From Flavobacterium keumense (GTDB taxonomy: Bacteria > Bacteroidota > Bacteroidia > Flavobacteriales > Flavobacteriaceae): DNA of 64,000 nucleotides. Numbering within the stretch: position 1 is the stretch's first letter; each line of letters starts with the position of its first letter. The stretch spans positions 2,232,001 to 2,296,000 of the forward strand of contig NZ_CP092332.1 in NCBI RefSeq assembly GCF_029866485.1. Reading direction: 5' to 3'. Positions 55,679-63,221 of the stretch are shown here, in pieces. The notes under the pieces are model-generated. The model searched no databases. It saw only the letters and a list, made by a program, of their open reading frames with translations, and was not told the origin of the DNA. Made by a program: the position numbers and the translations under genes.

Positions 55679-56464
55679 ATGGAATACATAGGCTACTTAG
55701 CTGCTATAATTATCGGACTTTCCTTAGGCCTAGTGGGCGGTGGTGGTTCTATTTTAACCATCCCTATTTTAGTTTACCTGTTTAAAATTGATCCTGAACT
55801 AGCAACTAGCTATTCCTTATTTATTGTTGGAATTACCTCATTAATGGGGTGTATTAGCCATTACCGAATGGGAAATTTACAAATTAAATCAGCACTTTAT
55901 TTTGCAGTTCCTTCGGTATTTTCAATACTTATTATTCGTGAGGTTATTTTTCCGCAAATCGCTGAGACATTATTTTCAATCGCTTCGTATAAAGTATCCA
56001 AAAGTTTTCTGATAATGATTGTTTTTTCAATACTGATGTTGGCCGCCTCAATATCCATGATTAGAAAAAACAACCAAAGCATAAGTAACGGAACTATCAA
56101 TTATGTTCAACTAGGAATAATCGGTTTTTTGGTTGGAATTGTAACTGGTTTTCTTGGAGCAGGAGGCGGATTCTTAATCATTCCTGCTTTATTGTTCTTT
56201 GCAAATTTACCCATGAAACAAGCCGTAGGAACGTCATTACTAATCATTTTTATCAATTCTAGCATTGGTTTTGGAGGTGACTTATACATTGGAACCCCTA
56301 TTGACTATGGCTTTTTGTTAATTATTTCTACTATTGCTTTTATAGGAATGCTTATTGGAACTCAATTATCTAAACGAATAGATGGTACTAAATTAAAACC
56401 CATTTTTGGATGGTTTGTTTTAATTATGGGATTGTACATTATCACGAAAGAATTATTTTTCTAA
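55679..56464 (+). CDS. TauE/SafE-family membrane exporter
   Basis: 261 residues, about eight membrane helices. GLVGGGGSILTIPILVYLF in helix 1 and GFLGAGGGFLIIPALLFF in the second half are the twin glycine-rich motifs of the family. Members export sulfite, sulfoacetate or other small sulfur anions. Here it probably removes sulfite or thiosulfate made by the persulfide dioxygenase encoded downstream. Confidence 0.9.
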   Translation: MEYIGYLAAIIIGLSLGLVGGGGSILTIPILVYLFKIDPELATSYSLFIVGITSLMGCISHYRMGNLQIKSALYFAVPSVFSILIIREVIFPQIAETLFSIASYKVSKSFLIMIVFSILMLAASISMIRKNNQSISNGTINYVQLGIIGFLVGIVTGFLGAGGGFLIIPALLFFANLPMKQAVGTSLLIIFINSSIGFGGDLYIGTPIDYGFLLIISTIAFIGMLIGTQLSKRIDGTKLKPIFGWFVLIMGLYIITKELFF

Positions 56465-56504
56465 ATCATAACAAACTAGTAACCAACCAATAAACCAAAT
56501 AATT

Positions 56505-57776
56505 ATGAATCATTATCAAATACTTATCATTGGAGGAGGAAACGCTGGCCTTTCTGTTGCCTCTCAATTATTGTTAAAAAACAAAAACCTACAAATTGGA
56601 ATCGTTGAACCTTCTGAGAAACATTATTACCAACCCGCTTGGACATTAGTAGGGGCTGGAGCATTTGACATTGCCAAGACAGAAAAAAAAGAAGCCGATT
56701 ATATTCCGCAAAACACTACTTGGATAAAAGAAGCTGTTGTCACTTTTTCACCTGAAAAAAATACCGTAGCTTGTACAAATGGAACCGAAATTACTTATGA
56801 TTATTTAGTAGTTTGCCCTGGAATTCAATTAGACTGGAAAAAAATTGACGGTTTAACAGAAACACTAGGTAAAAATGAAGTGTCAAGCAACTACAGTTTT
56901 AATACTGCTCCATATACTTGGGAATTAATTAAAAACTTCAAAGGGGGTACTGCTGTTTTTACTAATCCTGCTACACCAATTAAATGTGGTGGTGCACCGC
57001 ATAAAATTATGTATTTAGCTTGTGATTATTGGCGCAAAAAAGGAATTTTAGACCAATGCGATGTGCACTATGTCTCAGGAGCAGGAGTTATTTTTGGAGT
57101 ACCAGAATATGCTGAAACGTTAAAGAAAAAGGTAGCGCAATACAATATTAAAGTGCATTTTGGTGCCAATGTCACTGCTATTGACGGAAAATCAAAAACC
57201 ATTTTCTTTGAATCTAAAGAACAACCTAAAGATTTGGAAACTAAATTTTCTACACTACAAGCCTCTTGTTATGGAATCACTGAAAATCAAGCAGAAGCAA
57301 GTATCTCAAAAGTAAGTTTGAATTTTGATATCTGCCACACCGTTCCGCCACAATCAGCCCCGGATTTTATCAAAAAAAGTCCTCTTGCCGATGCTAACAA
57401 TCCGTTAGGATATGTAGAAATTGACAAACATACTATGCAACATAGCCGTTTCAAAAACATTTTTGCACTTGGTGACTGTACCAACGCTCCTTGCAGTAAA
57501 ACGGGAGCAGCCATTAGAAAACAAGCTCCTGTTGTAGTTGAAAATTTACTACAGCTAATCGCTAATCATCCGGTAACAGCTTCCTATGACGGATATAGTG
57601 CCTGTCCAATTCCTACTCAATACGGCAAACTAATGTTGGCCGAATTTGATTATTCGAACAAACCTAAAATGACATTTCCATTCGACCAAGCAAAACCTCG
57701 CTGGACCATGTGGATTTTGAAAACTAAAATTCTACCATGGCTTTATTGGAACAAAATTCTAAAAGGAACCGCATAA
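56505..57776 (+). CDS. sqr: Sulfide:quinone oxidoreductase
   Basis: 423 residues, FAD-dependent. The dinucleotide motif IIGGGNAGLSVASQL is at the start. Two cysteines expected to form the catalytic disulfide are at IKCGGAPHK (about 164) and NAPCSKTGAA (about 329), matching the pattern of the mitochondrial SQOR (type II) group. QIGIVEPSEKHYYQP is the FAD-binding start region. It oxidises sulfide to a persulfide on an acceptor thiol and passes electrons to quinone at the membrane. Preceded 40 bp upstream by the exporter gene. Confidence 0.92.
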   Translation: MNHYQILIIGGGNAGLSVASQLLLKNKNLQIGIVEPSEKHYYQPAWTLVGAGAFDIAKTEKKEADYIPQNTTWIKEAVVTFSPEKNTVACTNGTEITYDYLVVCPGIQLDWKKIDGLTETLGKNEVSSNYSFNTAPYTWELIKNFKGGTAVFTNPATPIKCGGAPHKIMYLACDYWRKKGILDQCDVHYVSGAGVIFGVPEYAETLKKKVAQYNIKVHFGANVTAIDGKSKTIFFESKEQPKDLETKFSTLQASCYGITENQAEASISKVSLNFDICHTVPPQSAPDFIKKSPLADANNPLGYVEIDKHTMQHSRFKNIFALGDCTNAPCSKTGAAIRKQAPVVVENLLQLIANHPVTASYDGYSACPIPTQYGKLMLAEFDYSNKPKMTFPFDQAKPRWTMWILKTKILPWLYWNKILKGTA

Positions 57777-57789
57777 ATAAAATACAAAC

Positions 57790-57834
57790 TGTAACATTAG
57801 TCACTTACAAATTGAATTTCAGAATGTAATTTTG
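57790..57834 (+). promoter_or_regulatory. Crp-type operator and promoter for the persulfide dioxygenase operon
   Basis: TGTAAC-ATTA-GTCACT at 57790-57805 matches the palindrome upstream of tauE. TAATTTTG at 57827-57834 is an exact -7 element; the predicted start near 57839 puts the palindrome centre at about -41.5. Confidence 0.75.
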
Positions 57835-57861
57835 AATATCATTTTTTTAAATTATCATATC

Positions 57862-59277
57862 ATGCAAATAGAACAAATTTATACCGGATGTTTAGCACAA
57901 GGTGCGTATTATATAACTTCTAACGGAGAAGCGGCCATTATTGACCCATTACGCGAAGTACAACCGTATTTGGATCGTTTGGAACGCGATAACGTCAAAT
58001 TAAAATACATTTTTGAAACCCATTTTCATGCAGATTTCGTTTCGGGTCACGTGGATTTGAGCAAAGCAACCAAGGCTAAAATTGTTTATGGTCCAACCGC
58101 AAAACCGGAATTTGAAGCTATTGTTGCTAAAGATGATGAAATATTTGAATTAGGAAACATCAAAATAAAAGTGCTACACACGCCAGGACATACTATGGAA
58201 AGTGCAACCTTTTTGTTAATTGATGAAAACGGAAAAGACCACGCCATTTTCTCTGGAGACACCTTATTTATTGGCGATGTGGGTCGTCCTGACTTGGCTC
58301 AAAAAGCCGCTTCGATGACACAAGAAGAATTGGCAGCTACTTTGTACCATTCGCTTCGCAACAAAATCATGACGCTAGCCGATGATGTAATTGTATATCC
58401 TGCTCACGGCGCCGGAAGTGCTTGCGGAAAAAATATGAGCAAAGAAACGGTATCTACTATTGGTAACCAAAAAGCAACTAATTATGCGTTGAGAGCAAAT
58501 ATGACCGAAGCAGAATTCATCAAAGAAGTGACCGAAGGCTTGTTGCCTCCACCTGCTTATTTTGGGATGAATGTAGCGATGAATAAAAAAGGTTACGAAA
58601 GTTTTGAAACCGTTTTAAACCACGGAATGCGAGCTATTCCTGTCAACCAATTTGAAATGATGGTGGAGGAAACCAAAGCACTCATTCTAGACACTCGCAA
58701 CAATGGAGAATTCGCACAAGGATTTATACCACAGTCGATCAACATTGGCATCGATGGCGATTTTGCTCCATGGGTAGGTGCTCTAATTGTAGATGTTAAC
58801 CAACCTATTGTTTTGGTAACGCCAAAAGGAAGAGAAGAAGAAACCATTACTCGATTAAGTCGTGTAGGTTTTGACAATGTTATTGGACATTTAGAAGGCG
58901 GATTTGAAGCATGGAAAAAGGCAGGTCACGAAATAGATACTATCAACCGTATTTCAGCCGAGGAGTTTGCCAATCAAGTAACCATTGGCGAAAGCAAAAT
59001 TATCGACATTCGCAAAGAAAGTGAATACGAAGCCGAACATATAGAAGACGCATACAGTAAGCCATTGGCTTATATCAATGATTGGGTGAAAGACATCAAT
59101 CCAAACGAACATTTCTTTTTGCACTGTGCAGGCGGTTACCGTTCGATGATAGCGGCTTCTATTTTAGAGGCGCGCGGTTTCCGAAACTTTAGCGAGGTGG
59201 AAGGCGGTTTCAATGCGATTGCAAAAACAACGGTTCCTAGAACCGATTTTGTGTGCCAAAGTAAAGTATTGAAATAA
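57862..59277 (+). CDS. Persulfide dioxygenase with two rhodanese domains (CstB-like)
   Basis: 471 residues from ATG 57862; an upstream in-frame ATG at 57832 overlaps the end of the -7 element and is unlikely. The metallo-beta-lactamase domain (about 1-240) has THFHADFVSGH, HTPGHTMES, SGDTLFIGDVGRPDL and YPAHGAGSACG, an ETHE1-type iron site. The first rhodanese (about 265-350) lacks the active Cys (VLVTPKGREEE); the second (about 375-465) has it (HCAGGYRS). It would oxidise the persulfide made by SQR to sulfite and transfer sulfane sulfur to give thiosulfate. Confidence 0.92.
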   Translation: MQIEQIYTGCLAQGAYYITSNGEAAIIDPLREVQPYLDRLERDNVKLKYIFETHFHADFVSGHVDLSKATKAKIVYGPTAKPEFEAIVAKDDEIFELGNIKIKVLHTPGHTMESATFLLIDENGKDHAIFSGDTLFIGDVGRPDLAQKAASMTQEELAATLYHSLRNKIMTLADDVIVYPAHGAGSACGKNMSKETVSTIGNQKATNYALRANMTEAEFIKEVTEGLLPPPAYFGMNVAMNKKGYESFETVLNHGMRAIPVNQFEMMVEETKALILDTRNNGEFAQGFIPQSINIGIDGDFAPWVGALIVDVNQPIVLVTPKGREEETITRLSRVGFDNVIGHLEGGFEAWKKAGHEIDTINRISAEEFANQVTIGESKIIDIRKESEYEAEHIEDAYSKPLAYINDWVKDINPNEHFFLHCAGGYRSMIAASILEARGFRNFSEVEGGFNAIAKTTVPRTDFVCQSKVLK

Positions 59278-59302
59278 AACAGTAAGTTAAAATAAAAATA
59301 CC

Positions 59303-60139
59303 ATGGAAGACTTACAATGCTGTGTGACTTCTTGCGAAAAACCCTTAGACCAGGCTTATTGGGATGCCCAATACAAAGCCAAGGCTACGGGTTGGGATTT
59401 AGGAACGGTTTCCCCTCCTATTCAAGCACTAATTGATACTATTGAAGATAAAAATAGCGCTATTTTAATTCCGGGTGGTGGTAACTCGTATGAAGCAGAA
59501 TACCTTTTACAACAAGGATTTACGAATATCACGGTAATTGATATTGCGCCCACTTTAATTGAAGTGTTACAACAAAAATTTGTCAATCACCCAAATGTAA
59601 AAATCATTTTAGGCGACTTTTTTGAGCATCAAGGACAATACGATTGGATTATTGAACAAACGTTTTTCTGTGCACTTCCGCCAACGATGCGACCTAAATA
59701 CGTTTGGAAAATGCACCAATTGTTGGCTCCCAAAGGGAAATTGGTAGGCTTGCTGTTCAACCGTGAATTTGAACAAGGTCCGCCTTTTGGTGGGAACAAA
59801 GTAGAATACATCAATTTATTTTCAGGAGCTTTTACTATTGAAAAAATGGAAGTGTGTACCAATTCGGTGGCGCCAAGAGCGAATACAGAATTAGGAATTG
59901 AATTCAAAAAAAATGCCGAAGCTAAAGTGCATTTGTATGAATTTGAAGGCATTACTTGCAGCGGTTGCAAAGCTACCGTTTCTGAAAAATTAGCGTCGTT
60001 AGACACCGTTTTAAATGTTACTATGAATTCCAATTTTAGCGAAGTGGTGATTACTAGTACCGAAAAAGTAGCACTCAAAAAATTACAGGACACCGTTTCT
60101 TTTGACGAAAAATACAAAATTATCAAAGCCAATTACTAA
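59303..60139 (+). CDS. TPMT-type methyltransferase fused to an HMA-like domain
   Basis: 278 residues. Residues 1-205 are a thiopurine-methyltransferase-type SAM enzyme: YWDAQYKAKATGWDLG, SPPI, the SAM loop PGGGNSYEAEYL and EQTFFCALPP. Residues about 210-278 form a small domain with GITCSGCKATVSEKL, a metal- or thiol-binding CxxC of the heavy-metal-associated fold. The N terminus has another CC-x3-C. Inferred role: S-methylation of sulfide or a small thiol, with the CxxC domain holding the thiol, persulfide or a metal. It follows the persulfide dioxygenase by 25 bp. Confidence 0.82.
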   Translation: MEDLQCCVTSCEKPLDQAYWDAQYKAKATGWDLGTVSPPIQALIDTIEDKNSAILIPGGGNSYEAEYLLQQGFTNITVIDIAPTLIEVLQQKFVNHPNVKIILGDFFEHQGQYDWIIEQTFFCALPPTMRPKYVWKMHQLLAPKGKLVGLLFNREFEQGPPFGGNKVEYINLFSGAFTIEKMEVCTNSVAPRANTELGIEFKKNAEAKVHLYEFEGITCSGCKATVSEKLASLDTVLNVTMNSNFSEVVITSTEKVALKKLQDTVSFDEKYKIIKANY

Positions 60140-60142
60140 GCT

Positions 60143-60337
60143 ATGAAAAACTTACTTTTAACCAATTGGCACCTCATGCGCTGGGTGCGTTTGGCCTTTG
60201 CTATTTTTCTTTTCAGTCAGGCCTATGTTTTGAGAGAATGGACTTTTGTGTTTTTTGGCGCTTTCTTCTTACTTCAAGTGGTTTTTAATATGGGTTGCGG
60301 TGCCAATGGTTGTGCTGTTCCCTACTCAAAAAAATAA
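60143..60337 (+). CDS. Small membrane protein with a CxxxxC loop (DUF2892-like)
   Basis: 64 residues with two membrane helices (about 13-27 and 32-50) and a cysteine pair in NMGCGANGCAVPY after the second helix. It begins three bases after the methyltransferase stop and ends five bases before thioredoxin. DUF2892-type proteins often accompany rhodanese and sulfur genes. Role unproven; possibly a membrane partner of the thioredoxin. Confidence 0.75.
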   Translation: MKNLLLTNWHLMRWVRLAFAIFLFSQAYVLREWTFVFFGAFFLLQVVFNMGCGANGCAVPYSKK

Positions 60338-60342
60338 AAATT

Positions 60343-60645
60343 ATGAGCTCTTTTAATCAAATCATACAATCTGACAAACCGGTTTTAGTGGACTTTTTTG
60401 CTACTTGGTGTGGCCCTTGCCAAATGTTAGCCCCTATTTTGAAAGAGGTAAAAGCCAATTTAGGCGAACGCATCTCCATTATTAAAATTGATGTAGACAA
60501 AAACCAAGCTGTAGCTACACAATACCAAGTACGTGGTGTTCCAACGATGATTTTATTCCAAAATGGCAAACCATTATGGCGACAATCAGGGGTTATGTCT
60601 AAAGAAGACATCATCAAAGTCATTGTGGAAAAAAGTAACTCATGA
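60343..60645 (+). CDS. Thioredoxin
   Basis: 100 residues from ATG 60343; a longer frame would overlap the previous gene. Active site FFATWCGPCQM near residue 24-34, cis-Pro in VRGVPTMILF. No signal peptide, so it is cytoplasmic. In this operon it may reduce protein persulfides or recycle thiol acceptors. Its stop overlaps the next start by four bases. Confidence 0.95.
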   Translation: MSSFNQIIQSDKPVLVDFFATWCGPCQMLAPILKEVKANLGERISIIKIDVDKNQAVATQYQVRGVPTMILFQNGKPLWRQSGVMSKEDIIKVIVEKSNS

Positions 60646-60836
60646 CTACAAAAGGCTTACTCCTAACCGGTATCGGAATTGCCATTGGCGCCCTTGCCGG
60701 TTATACGTATTATTTTTACGTAGGTTGTGCCTCAGGCACTTGTGCCATTACTTCAAAACCACTCAACTCCACACTGTACGGAGCACTTTTGGGCGGATTA
60801 GTTTTCAATATGTTTGTAAAAGAGACTAAAAAGTAA
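60642..60836 (+). CDS. Small membrane protein with a CxxxxC motif (DUF6132-like)
   Basis: 64 residues with two membrane helices (about 5-27 and 45-60) and a loop VGCASGTCAITSK that holds a Cys pair. Overlaps thioredoxin by four bases (ATGA), so it is translationally coupled. Its Cys pair mirrors that of the 64-residue protein on the other side of thioredoxin. Confidence 0.75.
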   Translation: MTTKGLLLTGIGIAIGALAGYTYYFYVGCASGTCAITSKPLNSTLYGALLGGLVFNMFVKETKK

Positions 60837-60954
60837 ATCAATTTAAATATTTTGTAAGATATTTTTACTATTTTTGAAATTTATAAAGAATTTTTAAGAT
60901 AAAATTTTATATAAATTTAACCCAGTTTTAATTAGTTAGAATAAAAAATATTAT

Positions 60955-61335
60955 ATGAAAATATTATTTAAATTTCCTACAATTTGCTTAGTTTTCTTTT
61001 TACTATCATCTTGTTCAAATGATGAAAGTAATACAAACAATATTACTTCAACTGACTAATACTATGTTAAATATCATATTAAGGGAATCGGGATTTATAA
61101 TTACTTCAGTAATTTTTCAGTACAAACCGACCAAAGAAATCAATCATTTAGTGGATACCAGTATAATAGTTGGAGTCAAACATATGGACCCGTAAAAAAA
61201 GGATTTGTAGCTTCAGTATCTGTTCAAGGTAATGTTACTGCAGAAATTTATGTTTCTAAGAACAACGGACCATTAGCATTAAAGGCATCTAAATCTTCGG
61301 CAACTACAAGTGTAACATATACAATCAATTTTTAA
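60955..61335 (+). pseudogene. Small lipoprotein gene with one nonsense codon
   Basis: MKILFKFPTICLVFFLLSSC is a clear lipoprotein signal with lipobox LSSC. The frame is broken by a single TAA at 61057-61059 and then stays open for 91 more codons (YYVKYHIKGIGIYNYFSNFS to TSVTYTINF). One base change would repair it. The continuing part looks like a beta-rich exported protein of the kind common in Bacteroidota. It may be a fresh mutation or a sequencing error. Confidence 0.75.
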
Positions 61336-61337
61336 TA

Positions 61338-61364
61338 CCCCCAGCTAGCGCGCGTCTCGCTCGT
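61338..61364 (+). repeat. GC-rich short repeat, copy 2
   Basis: GCTAGCGCGCGTCTCGCTCGT shares the core of 54736-54767. It directly follows the broken lipoprotein gene. Confidence 0.6.
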
Positions 61365-61399
61365 AATTGTATATAGAAATACATTTATCAATAAATAAA

Positions 61400-61490
61400 C
61401 TACACCCTCCCCTTCAACTCCACCGCATCAATATCGCTATGCGAAGCATCATAAACTGATTTCCCCTCTTTAATCAAAAGCAATTGTGGT
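61400..61490 (-). pseudogene. 3' fragment of a ytxJ-like gene, copy A
   Basis: On minus the frame reads PQLLLIKEGKSVYDASHSDI then DAVELKGRV and stop, which resembles the C terminus of the bacillithiol-system protein YtxJ (monothiol-thioredoxin-like). The upstream part is missing: an in-frame TAA precedes the fragment. It shares about 90 percent of its bases with copy B at 62311-62401, in the same orientation. Confidence 0.65.
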
Positions 61491-61538
61491 TATGGGTGCC
61501 TCTTCCAAGCCAAAATCATTACATAAATATTACAGACA

Positions 61539-61596
61539 AAATAACACGTGTTATTTCAAAAAAAATTGCACGTGAAACATTTTCTCTATACGTTTG
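61539..61596 (+). promoter_or_regulatory. Operator and promoter of the antitoxin-toxin operon
   Basis: AAATAACACGTGTTATTT (61539-61556) is a perfect 18-bp palindrome; a second CACGTG lies at about 61569-61574 and covers the -33 region. The -7 element TACGTTTG is at 61589-61596, 25 bp before the antitoxin ATG. Autoregulation by the antitoxin is the likely use. Confidence 0.65.
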
Positions 61597-61621
61597 TTTT
61601 TTACTTTTTAATTCACATCTT

Positions 61622-61870
61622 ATGAATACCAAGTTAACATTGACGATAGAACAAACTGTTATTGAGAAAGCTAAAAAGTATGCTAAAACTAAAGAACGTA
61701 GTTTGTCTAATTTAATCGAAAACTATTTAAAAGTACTTACAACAGAGGAAGATTCCAATGCAATTGAATTGACTCCCATTGTAAAATCTTTGAAAGGCTC
61801 GTTTACGGCTCCTAAAAACTTAGATTATAAAAAAGAATTAGCGAATCGTTTGTCTAAAAAATATTTATAA
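61622..61870 (+). CDS. Antitoxin (DUF6364-like, ribbon-helix-helix)
   Basis: 82 residues from ATG 61622; the longer frame from 61484 starts inside the ytxJ fragment and passes through the operator, so it is rejected. MNTKLTLTIEQTVIEKAKKY with AKTKERSLSNLIENYLKVL is the pattern of RHH antitoxins of the DUF6364 type that pair with PIN toxins. The toxin gene follows after three bases but is broken. Confidence 0.8.
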   Translation: MNTKLTLTIEQTVIEKAKKYAKTKERSLSNLIENYLKVLTTEEDSNAIELTPIVKSLKGSFTAPKNLDYKKELANRLSKKYL

Positions 61871-61873
61871 ACA

Positions 61874-62298
61874 ATGACCCGAATCCTAATCGATACAGAT
61901 GTAATTCTTGATTTCTTTTTTGATAGACAACCTTTCTCGGAAAACGCGGCTAGAATTTTTTCGCTTTGCGAATCAAAAGAAATAAAAGGATATATAACTC
62001 CCGTGATTATAAGTAATGTTTACTATTTATTGAGACAAACTGCTAGTCATGAAAAAGTAATAGAAAAATTAAAATTATTAGTTGCCATTACCGAGATTTA
62101 GTAATGGATAAAAGTGTTATCATTTAGGCTTTGAACTCTGATTTTAAAGATTTTGAAGATGCGCTACAAAATTATGCTGCTGAACTAAACAATGAAATTG
62201 ATCTAATTCTAACAAGAAATACAAAAGATTTCAAAAATAGTTCGCTAGCTGTAATGACGCCAGACAATTACATAAAAATTAAAAGTGCAAGCCATTAA
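61874..62298 (+). pseudogene. PIN-domain toxin, inactivated
   Basis: The frame opens MTRILIDTDVILDFFFDRQP with the first catalytic Asp, then stops at 62099-62101. Adding one T near 62098 restores the frame (EILVMDKSVII), which then meets TAG at 62125-62127 where a Gln codon is likely, and continues ALNSDFKDFEDALQNYA, LILTRNTKDFKNSSLA to a natural stop at 62298. The second half carries the remaining acidic active-site residues (FEDA, RNTKDF). With two lesions it cannot make an active ribonuclease. Confidence 0.85.
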
Positions 62299-62310
62299 CA
62301 ACTTCTAGAC

Positions 62311-62415
62311 CTACACCCTCTCCTTCAGCTCCACCGCATCAATAGCGCTATGCGAAGCATCATAGATTGATTTTCCTTCTTTAATCAAAAGCAATTGTGG
62401 TGATTGATAGTACAC
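62311..62415 (-). pseudogene. 3' fragment of a ytxJ-like gene, copy B
   Basis: On minus, VYYQSPQLLLIKEGKSIYDA then SHSAIDAVELKERV and stop. An in-frame TAG lies just upstream (62416-62418). Differences from copy A include Asp/Ala, Gly/Glu and Val/Ile, so the two copies have diverged. Together they enclose the toxin-antitoxin pair as direct repeats about 820 bp apart. Confidence 0.65.
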
Positions 62416-62581
62416 CTATTTTGCTTATAATATTTATTTTTCACTTTTCAATTCCTTACTCTTGAAGTTGTAATCTAACAAACTCAATCTCTGAAAACTT
62501 TATGAAACATTTAAGACAAAAGCATCAAAATATAATCTAAGTTTGACACTCTTGACACGAATCAAACCACAACTTTGCGCT

Positions 62582-63127
62582 ATGATAAAATTAATACATG
62601 TACTTCTATTTGGACTAGCTTTAATAAGCATGCCTTTATTTGCCAATCGAAATTATAAAATAATCTCTATTGAAAAAGTAAATTCGAAACCTGAATCGGT
62701 TAACAAAAAAAACACAACTTTGAAAAAATGGGAAGCATCACCAGATGGCATTCAATATAAAAAATGGAAAGCTTCTCCCGAAGGCAAAAAGATACATGCT
62801 AATTATAACAAAATAAAGAAAAACTTAGCTGGCTTCTTACCTATGGAAGCTATAGTGACCTCTGTTACTTTTCAACGAACCAATGCTAAAGTATCTGGAC
62901 CAAAATGGCTTATTGTCAAAATTAAGGGTAAAAAATACATGATACAATACGCGCTAAAAGACTTTGAAAAGTTGAAAAGCTTGAAAGTAAATGACAAGAT
63001 AATCCTAAAAAGCCGCAATGCAGGATTCTCTCCCAACCATCCTTACTTAATTATTTCTGGTGATTATATTGCTAAAAACAATATTATTTTATTTCAACGT
63101 GATTTCAGTAAAAACAATCATTGTTAA
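62582..63127 (+). CDS. Hypothetical exported protein
   Basis: 181 residues from ATG 62582 with a signal peptide (MIKLIHVLLFGLALISMPLF). Two short repeats, KKWEASPDGIQ and KKWKASPEGKK, follow at about 45-67. The C-terminal two-thirds has alternating beta strands with many Lys residues (KWLIVKIKGKKYMIQYALKD). Family not recognised. A 39-base longer frame from 62543 would lose the signal peptide position and is rejected. Confidence 0.65.
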   Translation: MIKLIHVLLFGLALISMPLFANRNYKIISIEKVNSKPESVNKKNTTLKKWEASPDGIQYKKWKASPEGKKIHANYNKIKKNLAGFLPMEAIVTSVTFQRTNAKVSGPKWLIVKIKGKKYMIQYALKDFEKLKSLKVNDKIILKSRNAGFSPNHPYLIISGDYIAKNNIILFQRDFSKNNHC

Positions 63128-63221
63128 TCAATCGTTATTCAATCTTATGAACTGCATTCAGGTATAAATGAACTGTATCAAACCACTTAATTTTACAATT
63201 TCAACAATGAATTCAATTACT

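Noticed and set aside
59629..60132. 167-codon frame opposite the methyltransferase
   Set aside because: Antisense to a gene with clear SAM motifs and CxxC domain; no family likeness.
61484..61621. N-terminal extension of the antitoxin
   Set aside because: It begins in the ytxJ fragment and crosses a perfect operator palindrome and promoter, so translation from there is unlikely.
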